The notes under the pieces are model-generated. The model ran no database searches and had not been told where the DNA came from. It saw only the letters and a list, made by a program, of their open reading frames with translations. A DNA stretch of 55,801 nt from Gammaproteobacteria bacterium (GTDB lineage Bacteria > Pseudomonadota > Gammaproteobacteria > JAGOUN01): NCBI GenBank assembly GCA_021208965.1, contig JAJOJD010000076.1:1-55801 (forward strand). Reading direction: 5' to 3'. The translations under genes were made by a program, and so were the position numbers. Shown here one piece after another: positions 28,247 to 36,649 of this stretch. Each line of letters begins with the position of its first letter. Position 1 is the stretch's first letter.

Positions 28247-29620
28247 TTATCCCATGCTAATTTTTTTAAATAAACGTGAGCCAAAAATCCCAATAAAAGA
28301 ATATATAGAAAAAATTATACACAAAATAACATGATATGATGCAGTATTTATTTCAAACATAAGCGCAGCAAAGGAAATGCCTGAAGTAGTTCCTAGCAAA
28401 CGAATAATATTTAGTACTACATTAGCTTTTGAGTGGAGCGAGCTACTAATTTCATTTAAACTAATGATATTCATGGCTGAGTAATGCAATGTAGAAGAAA
28501 GGCCGTAAACAAACAAAGTGATATAAAGCGCATAAAGATGAGAGTATAGAATCTCAAATAAAACAAAAATACTTAAAATGGATAAAACAATGCTATTAAA
28601 AATTAGTGATTGCTTATATCCGTATCTCTTTGTAACAAATGATACAAAGGGCTTTCCTGCTATCATTCCTATTCCGTACAGCGATAAGCTTGTCGCTGTT
28701 TTTATCAGTGAATATCCTAATTCAATTTGCATAGCATATGAACATGTAAAAATTAAACCACCAAATAAAATTCGAAAAATAAAATTGCTTGTTATGCCAA
28801 GTAAAAACTGCTTATCTTGGATTAAAATTTTCGGGATAATAGCATTATTGTTTTTTTTTGACCATGCATAATACGCCAAGAAAAGTAGTGCGGATATAAT
28901 CAAAAACAAGCCATGCAGGTAGGTAATGTTTTGATTACTCATTGTGATGTTAAAAAATAAAAAGAAAGCTAAAAAGGCAAAAGACAAAATTACATACCCA
29001 GGAATATCGAATCTATCCATAGTGATATTTTTACTGCTTGGTATGAAAAAATACGCAAAAACTAAGCTAAACACAGAAAATGCTGCGAAGACAAAAAAAA
29101 TAACCTCCCAATTATAAATAGTTACTAAAAAAGCACTAATAAATGGCCCAGCAACTAATCCTATTAAAGCTATACCCATAACTTTGTTTATTACTGTTAA
29201 GCGTATTTCTTTATCAAAACTTTTCAAGACAAATAATCGACAGGTTGGTGTAATAAATGCTGCTGATATTCCTTGTATTGTTCTCGAGATTATTAACAAC
29301 GTAATATTAATACTAATAGCGCTGCCTATAGCCCCAATAAGCATTAAAAATATACCTGATATTAATAGGATTTTTAAGTCAATTTTATGTGATAAGTGTC
29401 CAGCAATAGGAATAAAAATCACTTCTGCTATTAAATATGTTGTGAGACTTATTTTCATGAACGCAGGTTCAACATGAAATGCGGCAGCCAATTCGGGGAA
29501 AATTATATTAAGTGCTGCTCCGTCAAAATATTCCATGAACATTATGCTGCCCAAAATATAAGGCAAAAATTGTCGAATGCATAAATATTTATTTGCTGCT
29601 ACATTTGTGATGCTTTTCAT
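28247..29620 (-). CDS. MFS transporter, DHA2/EmrB-like drug or metabolite exporter (457 aa)
   Basis: Polytopic membrane protein with about 14 predicted helices. The first helix carries FMEYFDGAALNIIFPELAAAF, a D-x-x-x-x-N-x-A-x-P-like pattern of DHA2 exporters; later helices have LLIISRTIQGISAAFITP (motif with R-x-x-Q-G) and GLVAGPFISAFL (antiporter motif C region). Intact, and its ATG overlaps the stop of the upstream transporter (ATGA). In this operon it could export the product made by the AfsA/ABM/GST enzymes. Confidence 0.88.
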   Translation of the reverse strand: MKSITNVAANKYLCIRQFLPYILGSIMFMEYFDGAALNIIFPELAAAFHVEPAFMKISLTTYLIAEVIFIPIAGHLSHKIDLKILLISGIFLMLIGAIGSAISINITLLIISRTIQGISAAFITPTCRLFVLKSFDKEIRLTVINKVMGIALIGLVAGPFISAFLVTIYNWEVIFFVFAAFSVFSLVFAYFFIPSSKNITMDRFDIPGYVILSFAFLAFFLFFNITMSNQNITYLHGLFLIISALLFLAYYAWSKKNNNAIIPKILIQDKQFLLGITSNFIFRILFGGLIFTCSYAMQIELGYSLIKTATSLSLYGIGMIAGKPFVSFVTKRYGYKQSLIFNSIVLSILSIFVLFEILYSHLYALYITLFVYGLSSTLHYSAMNIISLNEISSSLHSKANVVLNIIRLLGTTSGISFAALMFEINTASYHVILCIIFSIYSFIGIFGSRLFKKISMG

Positions 29621-30318
29621 TTTGAATCAAGTTTAAATGGATTGAATACAATTTCTTTATCTTGAATAATGTTTCTCTCTGCTTCTTTGATAAAGTATCT
29701 GGCAATAGAAAAAAATGGAACAAAAATTGCAACCAATCCAAGTTGAACTAAAAAATCACATATAATTAACATAAATATGTTGTAAATAGAAAGAACTCCC
29801 CAAAATATCATAGGTAATGCGATAGCGTATTGCGCTAGTTCACCGCAAGCAGTTGCAATAAAAACTCTAATTCCAAATACTTTTTGGTCAAACATTGCCC
29901 CGAGTTTTTTAACAATAAAAATGTTTATTGATATTCCCATAATAACGCCGAGCGCTGCTACTGTTGTTATGCGCAATCCATTTCCTAGGACAAACTCATA
30001 TGCATCTTGGTGATTCCAATCAGCGGGTGATGGAAGATTAATAATGAATTGTGATACTAGTGAGAAAACAAAACATGATAATAATAAGTTCCACATTTGC
30101 CGTTTGGCAAGATGGAGTGGATAAATGTCAGCCATAAGCCCGCCAACCAGGTACCTCAGCGGTAATATTAAAGCTGCGCCTGAAACAATAACGCTTCCTA
30201 TTGGAATAAGCTTATATCCTAAAGCAACAGAAGTAACTCCTAAGGTTACATAGATTGCGACTAGGGTCGAAAAAAACTTATATTCTCTTGATTCGCCTTT
30301 ATGTTCAAATTTGTTCAC
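29617..30318 (-). CDS. VUT-family (COG1738, queuosine-precursor-transporter-like) membrane protein (233 aa)
   Basis: Six or so hydrophobic segments: ILPLRYLVGGLMADIYP is the family landmark (a polar L-x-D-I/Y between helices), followed by QMWNLLLSCFVFSLVSQFI, GVIMGISINIFIVKKLGAMFD and CGELAQYAIALPMIFWGV. The GTG at 30318 has AGAGGA six bases upstream and is preferred over TTG 30339; it overlaps the GST stop by 14 bases. Characterised relatives import queuosine precursors, but this diverged copy in a biosynthetic-looking operon may move something else. Confidence 0.75.
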   Translation of the reverse strand: MNKFEHKGESREYKFFSTLVAIYVTLGVTSVALGYKLIPIGSVIVSGAALILPLRYLVGGLMADIYPLHLAKRQMWNLLLSCFVFSLVSQFIINLPSPADWNHQDAYEFVLGNGLRITTVAALGVIMGISINIFIVKKLGAMFDQKVFGIRVFIATACGELAQYAIALPMIFWGVLSIYNIFMLIICDFLVQLGLVAIFVPFFSIARYFIKEAERNIIQDKEIVFNPFKLDSK

Positions 30319-31280
30319 GTTTTTCCTCTTTATTTGCAATGTATGAATTTTTCTTTATCAAGAAATTGTGCAAATCTTCCAAATAATTCTCATTATAGAG
30401 AGAGCTAATACTGTTTTTTTGTGTTAGTGCATAACGCCAGTTTTTTAAATTTTCAAAATCATCTAATAAAGTCGTTTTATAAAGCTGATCTAGCATCTTA
30501 AGTCTAGTTAAAATAGGAGCGTAACAAGTATCAATCATGGTAAATGTTTTTCCATAAAAATAGGGCGATATTTTTATTTCTGTATTTATTCTATCGAGTT
30601 TTTTGTAAACAAATTCTACCCTATCATCATATTCTTTTTTGTTTGAAGAGATGCTCATGCTATAAATATCCATTATTAATGCATTTCCAAACTCAATCCA
30701 TGCTCTGCTATTAGCAGTATCAATATTTTGTTTCGGATAAAGTTCTAGGCCAAGTTCATCATTCAAGAATTCACAGATAACATTCGATTTAAATATAACT
30801 TTATTATTAAAGCTTAAGATTGGTATTTCTTGCAATGGAGAGATTTTGGTGAACCACTCTGGCTTATTCAGGATGTCTATATAAGTAATTTTGTGTGGAA
30901 TATTTTTTTCATTTAAAATGATATTTATTCTTTGTGTAAATGGGCAAAGCTTATATCCAATTAATTCAATGTCATTTGGCGATTGGTTAATTTCAAAATC
31001 CAAAATGCGACATCTTTTTGAAAGCCATGGTTGGTTTCTATATTGATCAAGCATGCCTATAATATCATTATGTTCTTTGCTTTTTGCCCATGTATTGAGA
31101 TTTTCATTACTATTAAAAAAAAGAATTATTTTAGAGACGTTAGCGTTTTTTTTCTATTGAGTATCCAATATCAATAAAACCTTCTTTGGTTTGAATACAT
31201 TTTTTTAAGTGCTCAAACCATATGGGAAAGTATTCTATACCAGCTTCATTGAGGTAATGCGTAACGTTAACTAATATCAT
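30305..31280 (-). pseudogene. ABM-glutathione-S-transferase fusion, frame broken in an eight-A run
   Basis: ATG 31280 opens an ABM domain (MILVNVTHYLNEAGIEYF) that stops at 31140 after 46 codons. With one A removed from the run at 31146-31153 the frame continues (IILFFNSNENLNTWAKSKEH) into the GST part that otherwise starts at ATG 31054. The restored protein is 324 residues. The GST part has a thioredoxin fold with LIGYKLCPFTQRINIIL (redox Cys37 of the GST ORF, C-P-F as in omega-class GSTs and GrxA-like), EIPIL cis-Pro and SNVICEFLNDEL, plus an all-helical C-domain. First gene of the AfsA operon. Whether slippage restores the fusion or the GST is made alone from ATG 31054 is unknown. Confidence 0.7.
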
Positions 31281-31303
31281 ATAGATTCCTTGTTTGGTTT
31301 TTC

Positions 31304-31780
31304 TTAATAATCAAGCTTATTTTTTGCACTCAACTTTAATTTTTTTTCTTTGGCTAAATCTTCCATTGCTTGTGCATACCCTATAAGGTGTGCATCATTT
31401 GAATCAAAGTTTTTTATATTTTCTTTATTTATGCTTATTTCAGAAGGTAATTTAGTTTCCAGTTTGTTTTTTTTCTTTTCTCGTAATAACAAAACAAGCT
31501 GGTCATTTTCCGCGAGCTTCTGCGCCATGATTTTATATTTTGGACTATTTATATCTAAATAACCCAGGTAGGTGAGTGTTCGTATGTCTGTAGGAGAAAA
31601 TTTATTTGTTATACGATCGCTTGATAAAATCTTTTCTGGCGTAGTATCAAAGCACAAACTTTTTCTTATAATTTGAATTTTAACGATATAATTGTCATTT
31701 TCGTCTTGATCTATGCTGTGGACTTTATAGGCAGGATGGTTCAGTATCTTTGTAAGCATTTTTTTAAATTTAATAAACAT
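31304..31780 (-). CDS. Small conserved protein coupled to the XRE/S24 repressor (158 aa)
   Basis: Soluble, lysine-rich protein with a folded-looking N-terminal half (AYKVHSIDQDENDNYIVKIQI, FSPTDIRTLTYLGYLD) and a charged C-terminal half (HLIGYAQAMEDLAKEKK). Its ATG follows the repressor stop without a gap (TAA-ATG), so the two are translationally coupled. Position beside a phage-repressor-like gene before a tra operon recalls the prpA-lvr clusters of Legionella T4ASS islands; that equivalence is inference. No DNA-binding motif is obvious. Confidence 0.55.
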   Translation of the reverse strand: MFIKFKKMLTKILNHPAYKVHSIDQDENDNYIVKIQIIRKSLCFDTTPEKILSSDRITNKFSPTDIRTLTYLGYLDINSPKYKIMAQKLAENDQLVLLLREKKKNKLETKLPSEISINKENIKNFDSNDAHLIGYAQAMEDLAKEKKLKLSAKNKLDY

Positions 31781-32425
31781 TTATCGTCCCTCAAAATTTA
31801 TGCGTGATTCTAAAAGTATGCCAATGATTTGATCCTCATCAGTTAACAAGCGCATTTGTAGCTCTTTTAAATCACTATTCAATGCTTTTAAATATTTATC
31901 TTCGGCATCAAGCAAGATTTGTCTGAAGGCTAGCTGATAGCCCTTTATTTTGACTAGTACGTAGCTTCTATCGTTTATAGTTTTTTCAGGATCAAAAATT
32001 AATATACTGTTTTTAATGAACATCGGTTCCATTGAAGTATCTGGCAATATAGTTCCAAAAATCTTGGCTCCAGATTCGCCAAAAAAAGGAACTGTGCCTA
32101 CTGGATTTATGTTAAAGTCACTCATCACCTTTAGTTCGTCCCATCCATATATTGGTATTGCACGAATTTTTGATTCCATCGAAATAACGGACATGCTTTG
32201 ATCGAGAATAGGGGTTTCGCCAATTAATTGATCAACAGATATTGAAAAGTAGTCGGCAATGGGCCTTAAGGAAGTCATGTGTGGGCGGCTACATTTACCA
32301 ACCAAAATTCTGTGGATTGTTGGCGCGGGAATTTCTACGCTTCTGGCGAGTTCAGCAGCATTAATGTTTTTGTTAAACAGGAGTTTTCTTAATATTGATG
32401 CTAATTTTGGGTATGAGCTGGCCAT
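31781..32425 (-). CDS. XRE-family repressor with S24 (LexA/CI-like) C-terminal domain, PrpA-like (214 aa)
   Basis: Residues 15-70 form an XRE helix-turn-helix (NINAAELARSVEIPAPTIHRILVG, then PIADYFSISVDQLIG). From about 90 on is a LexA/CI-type S24 domain: GTILPDTSMEPMFI with the Ser of the Ser-Lys dyad, and YVLVKIKGYQLAFRQI with the Lys. Such repressors hold off conjugation or prophage genes and may self-cleave with RecA. It is divergent from the tra leader and faces palindromic GTAAT sites (32516-32550), the likely operators. It resembles PrpA of Legionella conjugative islands. Confidence 0.82.
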   Translation of the reverse strand: MASSYPKLASILRKLLFNKNINAAELARSVEIPAPTIHRILVGKCSRPHMTSLRPIADYFSISVDQLIGETPILDQSMSVISMESKIRAIPIYGWDELKVMSDFNINPVGTVPFFGESGAKIFGTILPDTSMEPMFIKNSILIFDPEKTINDRSYVLVKIKGYQLAFRQILLDAEDKYLKALNSDLKELQMRLLTDEDQIIGILLESRINFEGR

Positions 32426-32453
32426 TGATTTTAAGTTCCTTTGTTACCAATAA

Positions 32454-32482
32454 ATTATACTATTAGAGCAATAAAATTACAA
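32454..32482 (-). promoter_or_regulatory. Leftward sigma70 promoter of the repressor gene
   Basis: On the minus strand TTGTAA (32477-32482) and a perfect TATAAT (32454-32459) are separated by 17 bases, 28 bases upstream of the repressor ATG. Confidence 0.65.
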
Positions 32483-32515
32483 ATTTAAATAAAAATAACT
32501 ATAATAATTAATATA

Positions 32516-32550
32516 TTACATTTTTTAAATTAAAAATGTAATTAAATTAC
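32516..32550. promoter_or_regulatory. Palindromic operators for the XRE/S24 repressor
   Basis: TTACATTTTT (32516-32525) and AAAAATGTAA (32532-32541) form a perfect 10-bp inverted repeat. Its right end overlaps a second palindrome GTAATT-A-AATTAC at 32538-32550. A further ATTAC half-site lies in the leftward -35 at 32477. These GTAAT half-sites sit between the two divergent promoters, where a CI-like repressor would control both directions. Confidence 0.6.
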
Positions 32551-32558
32551 TTTTTATG

Positions 32559-32587
32559 TTGACAAAACAAAATTTTATGGCTATTCT
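32559..32587 (+). promoter_or_regulatory. Rightward sigma70 promoter toward the tra leader
   Basis: Perfect -35 TTGACA (32559-32564), 17-base spacer and TATTCT (32582-32587). It is immediately downstream of the palindromic operators and points at the 0.6 kb leader and the tra operon. Confidence 0.7.
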
Positions 32588-33232
32588 TCATGAAAGATTC
32601 GGACTGTATTAATTGTGGGCTTAGTAATGGCTGCAAAGTAACGTAGATGCAATGCCTGCAGAATTTAAACGGAGGAAACATAAGGCTAGACTAGAGACAA
32701 AACGCCCTAGTCTAGGAAAAGACCATAGGCCAATAAATGATCCATGAGTCCCTAAGCAAGCTCATCATATCATTTCTTGTTCTGATCACCAAAACAAATC
32801 TTTAATCGGTTGGTGATTTGTCTTTCTGAAGAATTTTAAGTGTTAACCACAGCAAACTTTATCTCACTGTGAGGTAAAGCGGATAAGCGTGCTTGTTTGT
32901 AGAGAATAAATTGGCGTTTTAAAAAATAAAAATAAGCACGCAATCCATTTGGTTAAAAATCGTTTTGATGCGATCACACATGTTCATCAAAACTTTAAAA
33001 ATTTTGAATAAGTAGAGAATAGTAGCCCTGGAAAAAACCATTGTTAATCGATGGTGAAAATGGACAGCGTGCTTGCTGAAAGCAAGAGCAACGAATACAG
33101 CAAGTGCGCCATCCACCAGCACATAAATTGATAACGATTTTGAGAGTTTGAAAACAGAGATAACACATTTATTGATGGGGATCAGTAGATTTATTTTTAG
33201 CAAGCTCTCAAATTTTTAATTACGAGGTGTAC
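32588..33232. other. Gene-free, inverted-repeat-rich leader before tra; candidate oriT
   Basis: No convincing gene in about 640 bases (a 94-codon leftward frame at 32919-33203 lacks a start signal). Structures seen: hairpin CTAGACTAG / CTAGTCTAG (32686-32694 with 32707-32715) directly after a GGAGGAAA ribosome-binding-like sequence; hairpin TTTATCTCA / TGAGGTAAA (32858-32878, one mismatch); GCGTGCTT at 32887-32894 inverted as AAGCACGC at 32934-32941 and repeated directly as AGCGTGCTTG at 33066-33075; and CTTGCT-GAA-AGCAAG at 33072-33086. In F-like plasmids oriT and leader sites lie before the tra operon. I cannot identify a nic site. Confidence 0.45.
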
Positions 33233-33469
33233 ATGCGTTCATTCATTATTTTAGTAAGTGTTGTTTTAGGTTCTTTATTGCTGTCTGCGTGTCAAAACAC
33301 GGCAGATTTGAAACGACAAAAGAATCTTGAAGAACAAACCAATAGAACTTATGCCGTCACCGAGAAAAAAGCGACTGAAGAGCAACCAAAGAACTACGAA
33401 TTTTGTGGCAATGAGCAGTATCCATGCTCGGATGTCACACAAACGCATTTTGATCAAGAGGAGAAATAA
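33233..33469 (+). CDS. Small lipoprotein at the head of the tra operon (78 aa)
   Basis: ATG 33233 follows GAGGTG at a good distance. The signal peptide ends in the lipobox LLSAC (Cys at about 20), followed by a charged mature part with two Cys near the C-terminus (YEFCGNEQYPCSDV). It ends four bases before the pilin start, with GAGGAG overlapping its end, so it is co-translated with traA. No F counterpart is named; it may support pilus or envelope function. Confidence 0.7.
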   Translation: MRSFIILVSVVLGSLLLSACQNTADLKRQKNLEEQTNRTYAVTEKKATEEQPKNYEFCGNEQYPCSDVTQTHFDQEEK

Positions 33470-33473
33470 AGTG

Positions 33474-33785
33474 ATGAAATTACTGCAACCTTTCTTTAAT
33501 AAAACAACTGTTTTTTTGAAAGCAGAAAAAACCAAACTTTGGTTAAAAGTGCTTTTTATTTTGGCAGTGGTGCTCGGATGTCGCCAAGCACTCGCTACTG
33601 ATCTTTTAGAAAACACGACGAGTGATATGGAAGACACGCTGACGGGCACAGGGCGTAAGTGGCTCATTCTGATTGATTTTGCATTGGCCGCAGCGTTGTA
33701 CATTAAAACCAAAAACGTGATGTTGTTTTTAGGCGTTTTAGTGATTTCGATTGCGATTACTAGCATTCTACCGGCGTTTATGTGA
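33474..33785 (+). CDS. traA: TraA-like F-type pilin precursor (103 aa)
   Basis: Start ATG 33474 (GTG 33471 also possible) after GAGGAGAAATAAA. A long leader with a hydrophobic segment (VLFILAVVLGC) ends in the signal-peptidase motif QALA after residue 38 or so. The mature pilin of about 65 residues has two membrane helices (WLILIDFALAAALYI, VMLFLGVLVISIAITSILPAF), as for F pilin (121-residue precursor, 70-residue pilin). Its position directly before traL supports the call. Confidence 0.85.
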   Translation: MKLLQPFFNKTTVFLKAEKTKLWLKVLFILAVVLGCRQALATDLLENTTSDMEDTLTGTGRKWLILIDFALAAALYIKTKNVMLFLGVLVISIAITSILPAFM

Positions 33786-34066
33786 TGGATAAATACACTA
33801 TACCCAAGCATTTAGATGCGCCTGTAAAAATATTATTTTTTACGTTGGATGAATTCATTTTATCAGTAGTGCCGTGTTTGTTCTTTATTTTTATGGGGAT
33901 GCCAGTATTAGCTATTTTACTTTTTGTTATCACGTTACTCGGCATTAAAAAACTCAAAGGTGAGCAGGGCATTTCGTATTTAAAAGCACTGGCGTATTGG
34001 CACTTGCCTCAAGTGACTTACTTTTATGTAACACCGCCTTCTAATCAACGTTTTTATTTAGGATAG
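33785..34066 (+). CDS. traL: TraL, pilus assembly membrane protein (93 aa)
   Basis: Matches F TraL in length (91) and in layout: a cytosolic IPKHLDAP start typical of TraL, two adjacent membrane helices (residues about 18-55) and a C-terminal YFYVTPPSNQRFYLG tail. ATG 33785 overlaps the pilin stop (TGATG). VirB3-like inner-membrane part of the channel. Confidence 0.9.
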   Translation: MDKYTIPKHLDAPVKILFFTLDEFILSVVPCLFFIFMGMPVLAILLFVITLLGIKKLKGEQGISYLKALAYWHLPQVTYFYVTPPSNQRFYLG

Positions 34067-34070
34067 GATC

Positions 34071-34634
34071 ATGAAAAAAAGAATTGCCGATACCTTGCGT
34101 CAAAAGCTGTTGCAGGAGCGTAATTTGGCGACGTTTTTTGGAATAGGGGGCTTGGTGCTTGCATTGATTGAGCTCTTAATTATTTTAAAAATCTGCACCC
34201 ATCAAACGGTTGTGGTAACACCTCCAGTCGTAAATGAAAGTTTCTGGGTGGATCATAAAACAGTTTCTGAAAGTTATTTATATCAGTTTTCAGAATTTTT
34301 AGCGATGACGCGCTTTAATATTGACCCCAGTAATGTTGATGCACAAAACGAACTTTTCTTACAACAAGCGGATTCGAATGATTATGGCGTATTAAAAAAA
34401 GAACTGGTTGAACAAGCCAAAAAAATTAAACGCGAACACTTAAGTATCGCGCTATTTATCAATCAAATTCACGTGGATCAAAAGCATTTGAAAGTGCTTA
34501 TCGATGGCACCTTGATGAGTATGGTCGGCGGCAATGCAACACCAGAACAACCCATCCATCTTCTCATGCAATATCGTTTTCTAAATGGTCGTTTGTATTT
34601 ATCTTCAATGAGTGAGGTAGCTCCCCATGCTTAA
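34071..34634 (+). CDS. traE: TraE, VirB5/VirB8-like transfer protein (187 aa)
   Basis: Length as in F (188). One N-terminal membrane helix (residues 23-45, GIGGLVLALIELLIILKI) and a periplasmic domain with the family block ESYLYQFSEFLAMTRFNIDP and IKREHLSIALFI. Inner-membrane component of the core complex for pilus assembly. Overlaps traK by eight bases. Confidence 0.92.
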   Translation: MKKRIADTLRQKLLQERNLATFFGIGGLVLALIELLIILKICTHQTVVVTPPVVNESFWVDHKTVSESYLYQFSEFLAMTRFNIDPSNVDAQNELFLQQADSNDYGVLKKELVEQAKKIKREHLSIALFINQIHVDQKHLKVLIDGTLMSMVGGNATPEQPIHLLMQYRFLNGRLYLSSMSEVAPHA

Positions 34635-35343
34635 AAAACTTTTATTAATTTCTTTAGCGCTTACTTCTTTATGGTCGTCATCGGTCTTGGCCTTGCAAAC
34701 CAGAACGGTGGTCGATAATGGCTCCACCACCGCACAAATATCTGCAACGCAATTAACCAAGATATTTGTCGATGATGATTTTATTACGGATTTGTATTTA
34801 TCGAATAGCAATATTCAAACACAAATTGATAATGAAACCGGCGAACTCTTTTTATTACCACAAGGTGAATTACCCGAAAAATCGTTTACGCTTATGATTC
34901 GCACGCATGCAGGCCATTCGTATACTGTGCTGGCCATGCCGGTAAATACGCCTGCTGAAACGATTATGTTAATGCCCGCGGGTAGTGGCTCCAAAAAAGC
35001 GGAACACTGGGAAACCTCTTCCAATTATCAGAACCTACTGATTCGCTTATTAAAAAGCATGGCCGAAGGCGCTCAGCCCGATGGCTATAAAGTCATTCAC
35101 TTAGATGTGAAAGAAAAAAATTACGGCAAGCTCGGAGATATTGCTTACATCAAACCTATCACGCTTTATAAAGGCAAACAAATCAAAGGCGAAGTCTATC
35201 AAATTATCAATCGCACGGATCAAACCATTAATTTAACGGAACGTGAATTTTATCAAATGAATGATCGCGCGATTGCACTGCAAGAAATGACAGTGGCACC
35301 TCACGCATCCACGATCCTTTACAAGGAGCATGATAATGCTTAA
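34627..35343 (+). CDS. traK: TraK, VirB9-like secretin component (238 aa)
   Basis: Cleavable signal peptide (LLLISLALTSLWSSSVLA), then the beta-rich TraK/VirB9 fold (FTLMIRTHAGHSYTVLAMPV, CTP-like pattern near GEVYQIINRTDQTINL and REFYQ). Length equals F TraK (242). Periplasmic/outer-membrane core of the channel with TraV and TraB. Confidence 0.92.
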   Translation: MLKKLLLISLALTSLWSSSVLALQTRTVVDNGSTTAQISATQLTKIFVDDDFITDLYLSNSNIQTQIDNETGELFLLPQGELPEKSFTLMIRTHAGHSYTVLAMPVNTPAETIMLMPAGSGSKKAEHWETSSNYQNLLIRLLKSMAEGAQPDGYKVIHLDVKEKNYGKLGDIAYIKPITLYKGKQIKGEVYQIINRTDQTINLTEREFYQMNDRAIALQEMTVAPHASTILYKEHDNA

Positions 35344-36640
35344 AAACCGACACATTAAAAAACAGCAACTTATAACGCTTGGGGTATTGTTAGGATCAGC
35401 CGTATTGCTCGTGATTCTTATTTATTGCTTTACTTCATCAAGCAGTCAAAAGAAAGTAGCTGAAAAAGATAGCTTTCAAAAAATTGATTTGATTAATCCA
35501 GCCGATAAAGTGGATCAAGAATCGATTTGGATTGAAGAAACGCAGAATCAATTAAAAACGTCTGAAGATGAACAGCAACGTTTGCAACATCAATTAGAAA
35601 CATTGTCGAAACAAAATGAAACCTCGACGCAATCCCAAACGGATTTGCAACATCAAGTCGAAATGTTGACACAAGAAATCACCAGCATGAAAAAACAAAT
35701 CGACGATGCTAAAAAACAAACTGAAGCTCAAGGCGTGAATGCCGGTGGTTATCCGAATCAAGCGAACTCGCGTTCCGCGCGCATGTTTCCAGGCAATAGC
35801 AAGAATAATCAAATGCCGTATCAACCGAATGTCATGAATCATGTTCATGCGGAGTATGTGGATATTGCCGCAGAAGAAGCCGTTGATGAAAAAACCACAG
35901 AAAATTTTGTGCCTTCTGGTACGTTTGCCAAAGCGGTTCTGTTAAGTGGTGCGGATGCGTCTGCGGCGGTGAATAGTCAAACCAATCCTGATCCGATGCT
36001 TTTTAGAATTGTTGATAACGGTACGTTGCCGAATGATGCAACATCCCATTTAAAAGATTGTTTATTAACGAGTGCAGTGACAGGCGATATTTCGTCTGAG
36101 CGCGGCAAAATACGTTTTGAACGCATGAGCTGTACGAAAGAAGACGGTAGCGTTTTGGAAGTTCCCGTTGAAGGTTATGTTGCAGGAGCCGATGGTAAAA
36201 ATGGTATTCGTGGCATTCCAGTTTGGCGTGAAGGCGCACTCACCGAACGTGCGTTTATTGCGGGCACGTTGTCTGGCTTTTCTGACGCCGTTCAAAGTCA
36301 GTATGTGACAACTTCAACCTCTGCATTAGGCAGCACAGAAACAGTGAATGACGGTGATTCCGTTCGTTATGGCGTTGCGAATGGGTTTAGCAGTGCGTCT
36401 GATCGACTCGCCAAATATTACATTCAACGTGCAGAACAATATCACCCTGTGATTCAAATTGGTCCTGGCGTTGTAGTGGATGTCGTGTTCTTAAAAGGAT
36501 TTTATATCGACGGTGTGGAACACACTGGCAAATCAAAAGCGCAAGCGCGTCCAGTCAGAACACAGCAGCAAATGCATACAGAAGCGCAACAAGCGGCGAC
36601 GAATTTATTAAGCAATCTTTCACAAAATCCGAATCGGTAG
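35336..36640 (+). CDS. traB: TraB, VirB10-like core protein (434 aa)
   Basis: ATG 35336 is chosen over 35330 since AAGGAG lies seven bases before it. One N-terminal membrane helix (TLGVLLGSAVLLVILIYCF), a long coiled-coil (residues about 60-130) and a Pro/Asn-rich linker. The C-terminal VirB10 beta-barrel domain has TFAKAVLLSGADASA, KDCLLTSAVTGDISSERGKI and QIGPGVVVDVVFLKGF. It spans both membranes and gates the channel. F TraB has 475 residues. Confidence 0.95.
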   Translation: MLKNRHIKKQQLITLGVLLGSAVLLVILIYCFTSSSSQKKVAEKDSFQKIDLINPADKVDQESIWIEETQNQLKTSEDEQQRLQHQLETLSKQNETSTQSQTDLQHQVEMLTQEITSMKKQIDDAKKQTEAQGVNAGGYPNQANSRSARMFPGNSKNNQMPYQPNVMNHVHAEYVDIAAEEAVDEKTTENFVPSGTFAKAVLLSGADASAAVNSQTNPDPMLFRIVDNGTLPNDATSHLKDCLLTSAVTGDISSERGKIRFERMSCTKEDGSVLEVPVEGYVAGADGKNGIRGIPVWREGALTERAFIAGTLSGFSDAVQSQYVTTSTSALGSTETVNDGDSVRYGVANGFSSASDRLAKYYIQRAEQYHPVIQIGPGVVVDVVFLKGFYIDGVEHTGKSKAQARPVRTQQQMHTEAQQAATNLLSNLSQNPNR

Positions 36641-36649
36641 GAGAGACGT

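Noticed and set aside
32919-33203. Leftward 94-codon frame in the tra leader
   Set aside because: No start signal, and it runs through the inverted and direct repeats that better explain this region.
33275-33811. Leftward 178-codon frame over the lipoprotein and pilin genes
   Set aside because: It is the complement of three well-supported tra genes with good ribosome-binding sites and signal peptides; the codon pattern belongs to the plus strand.
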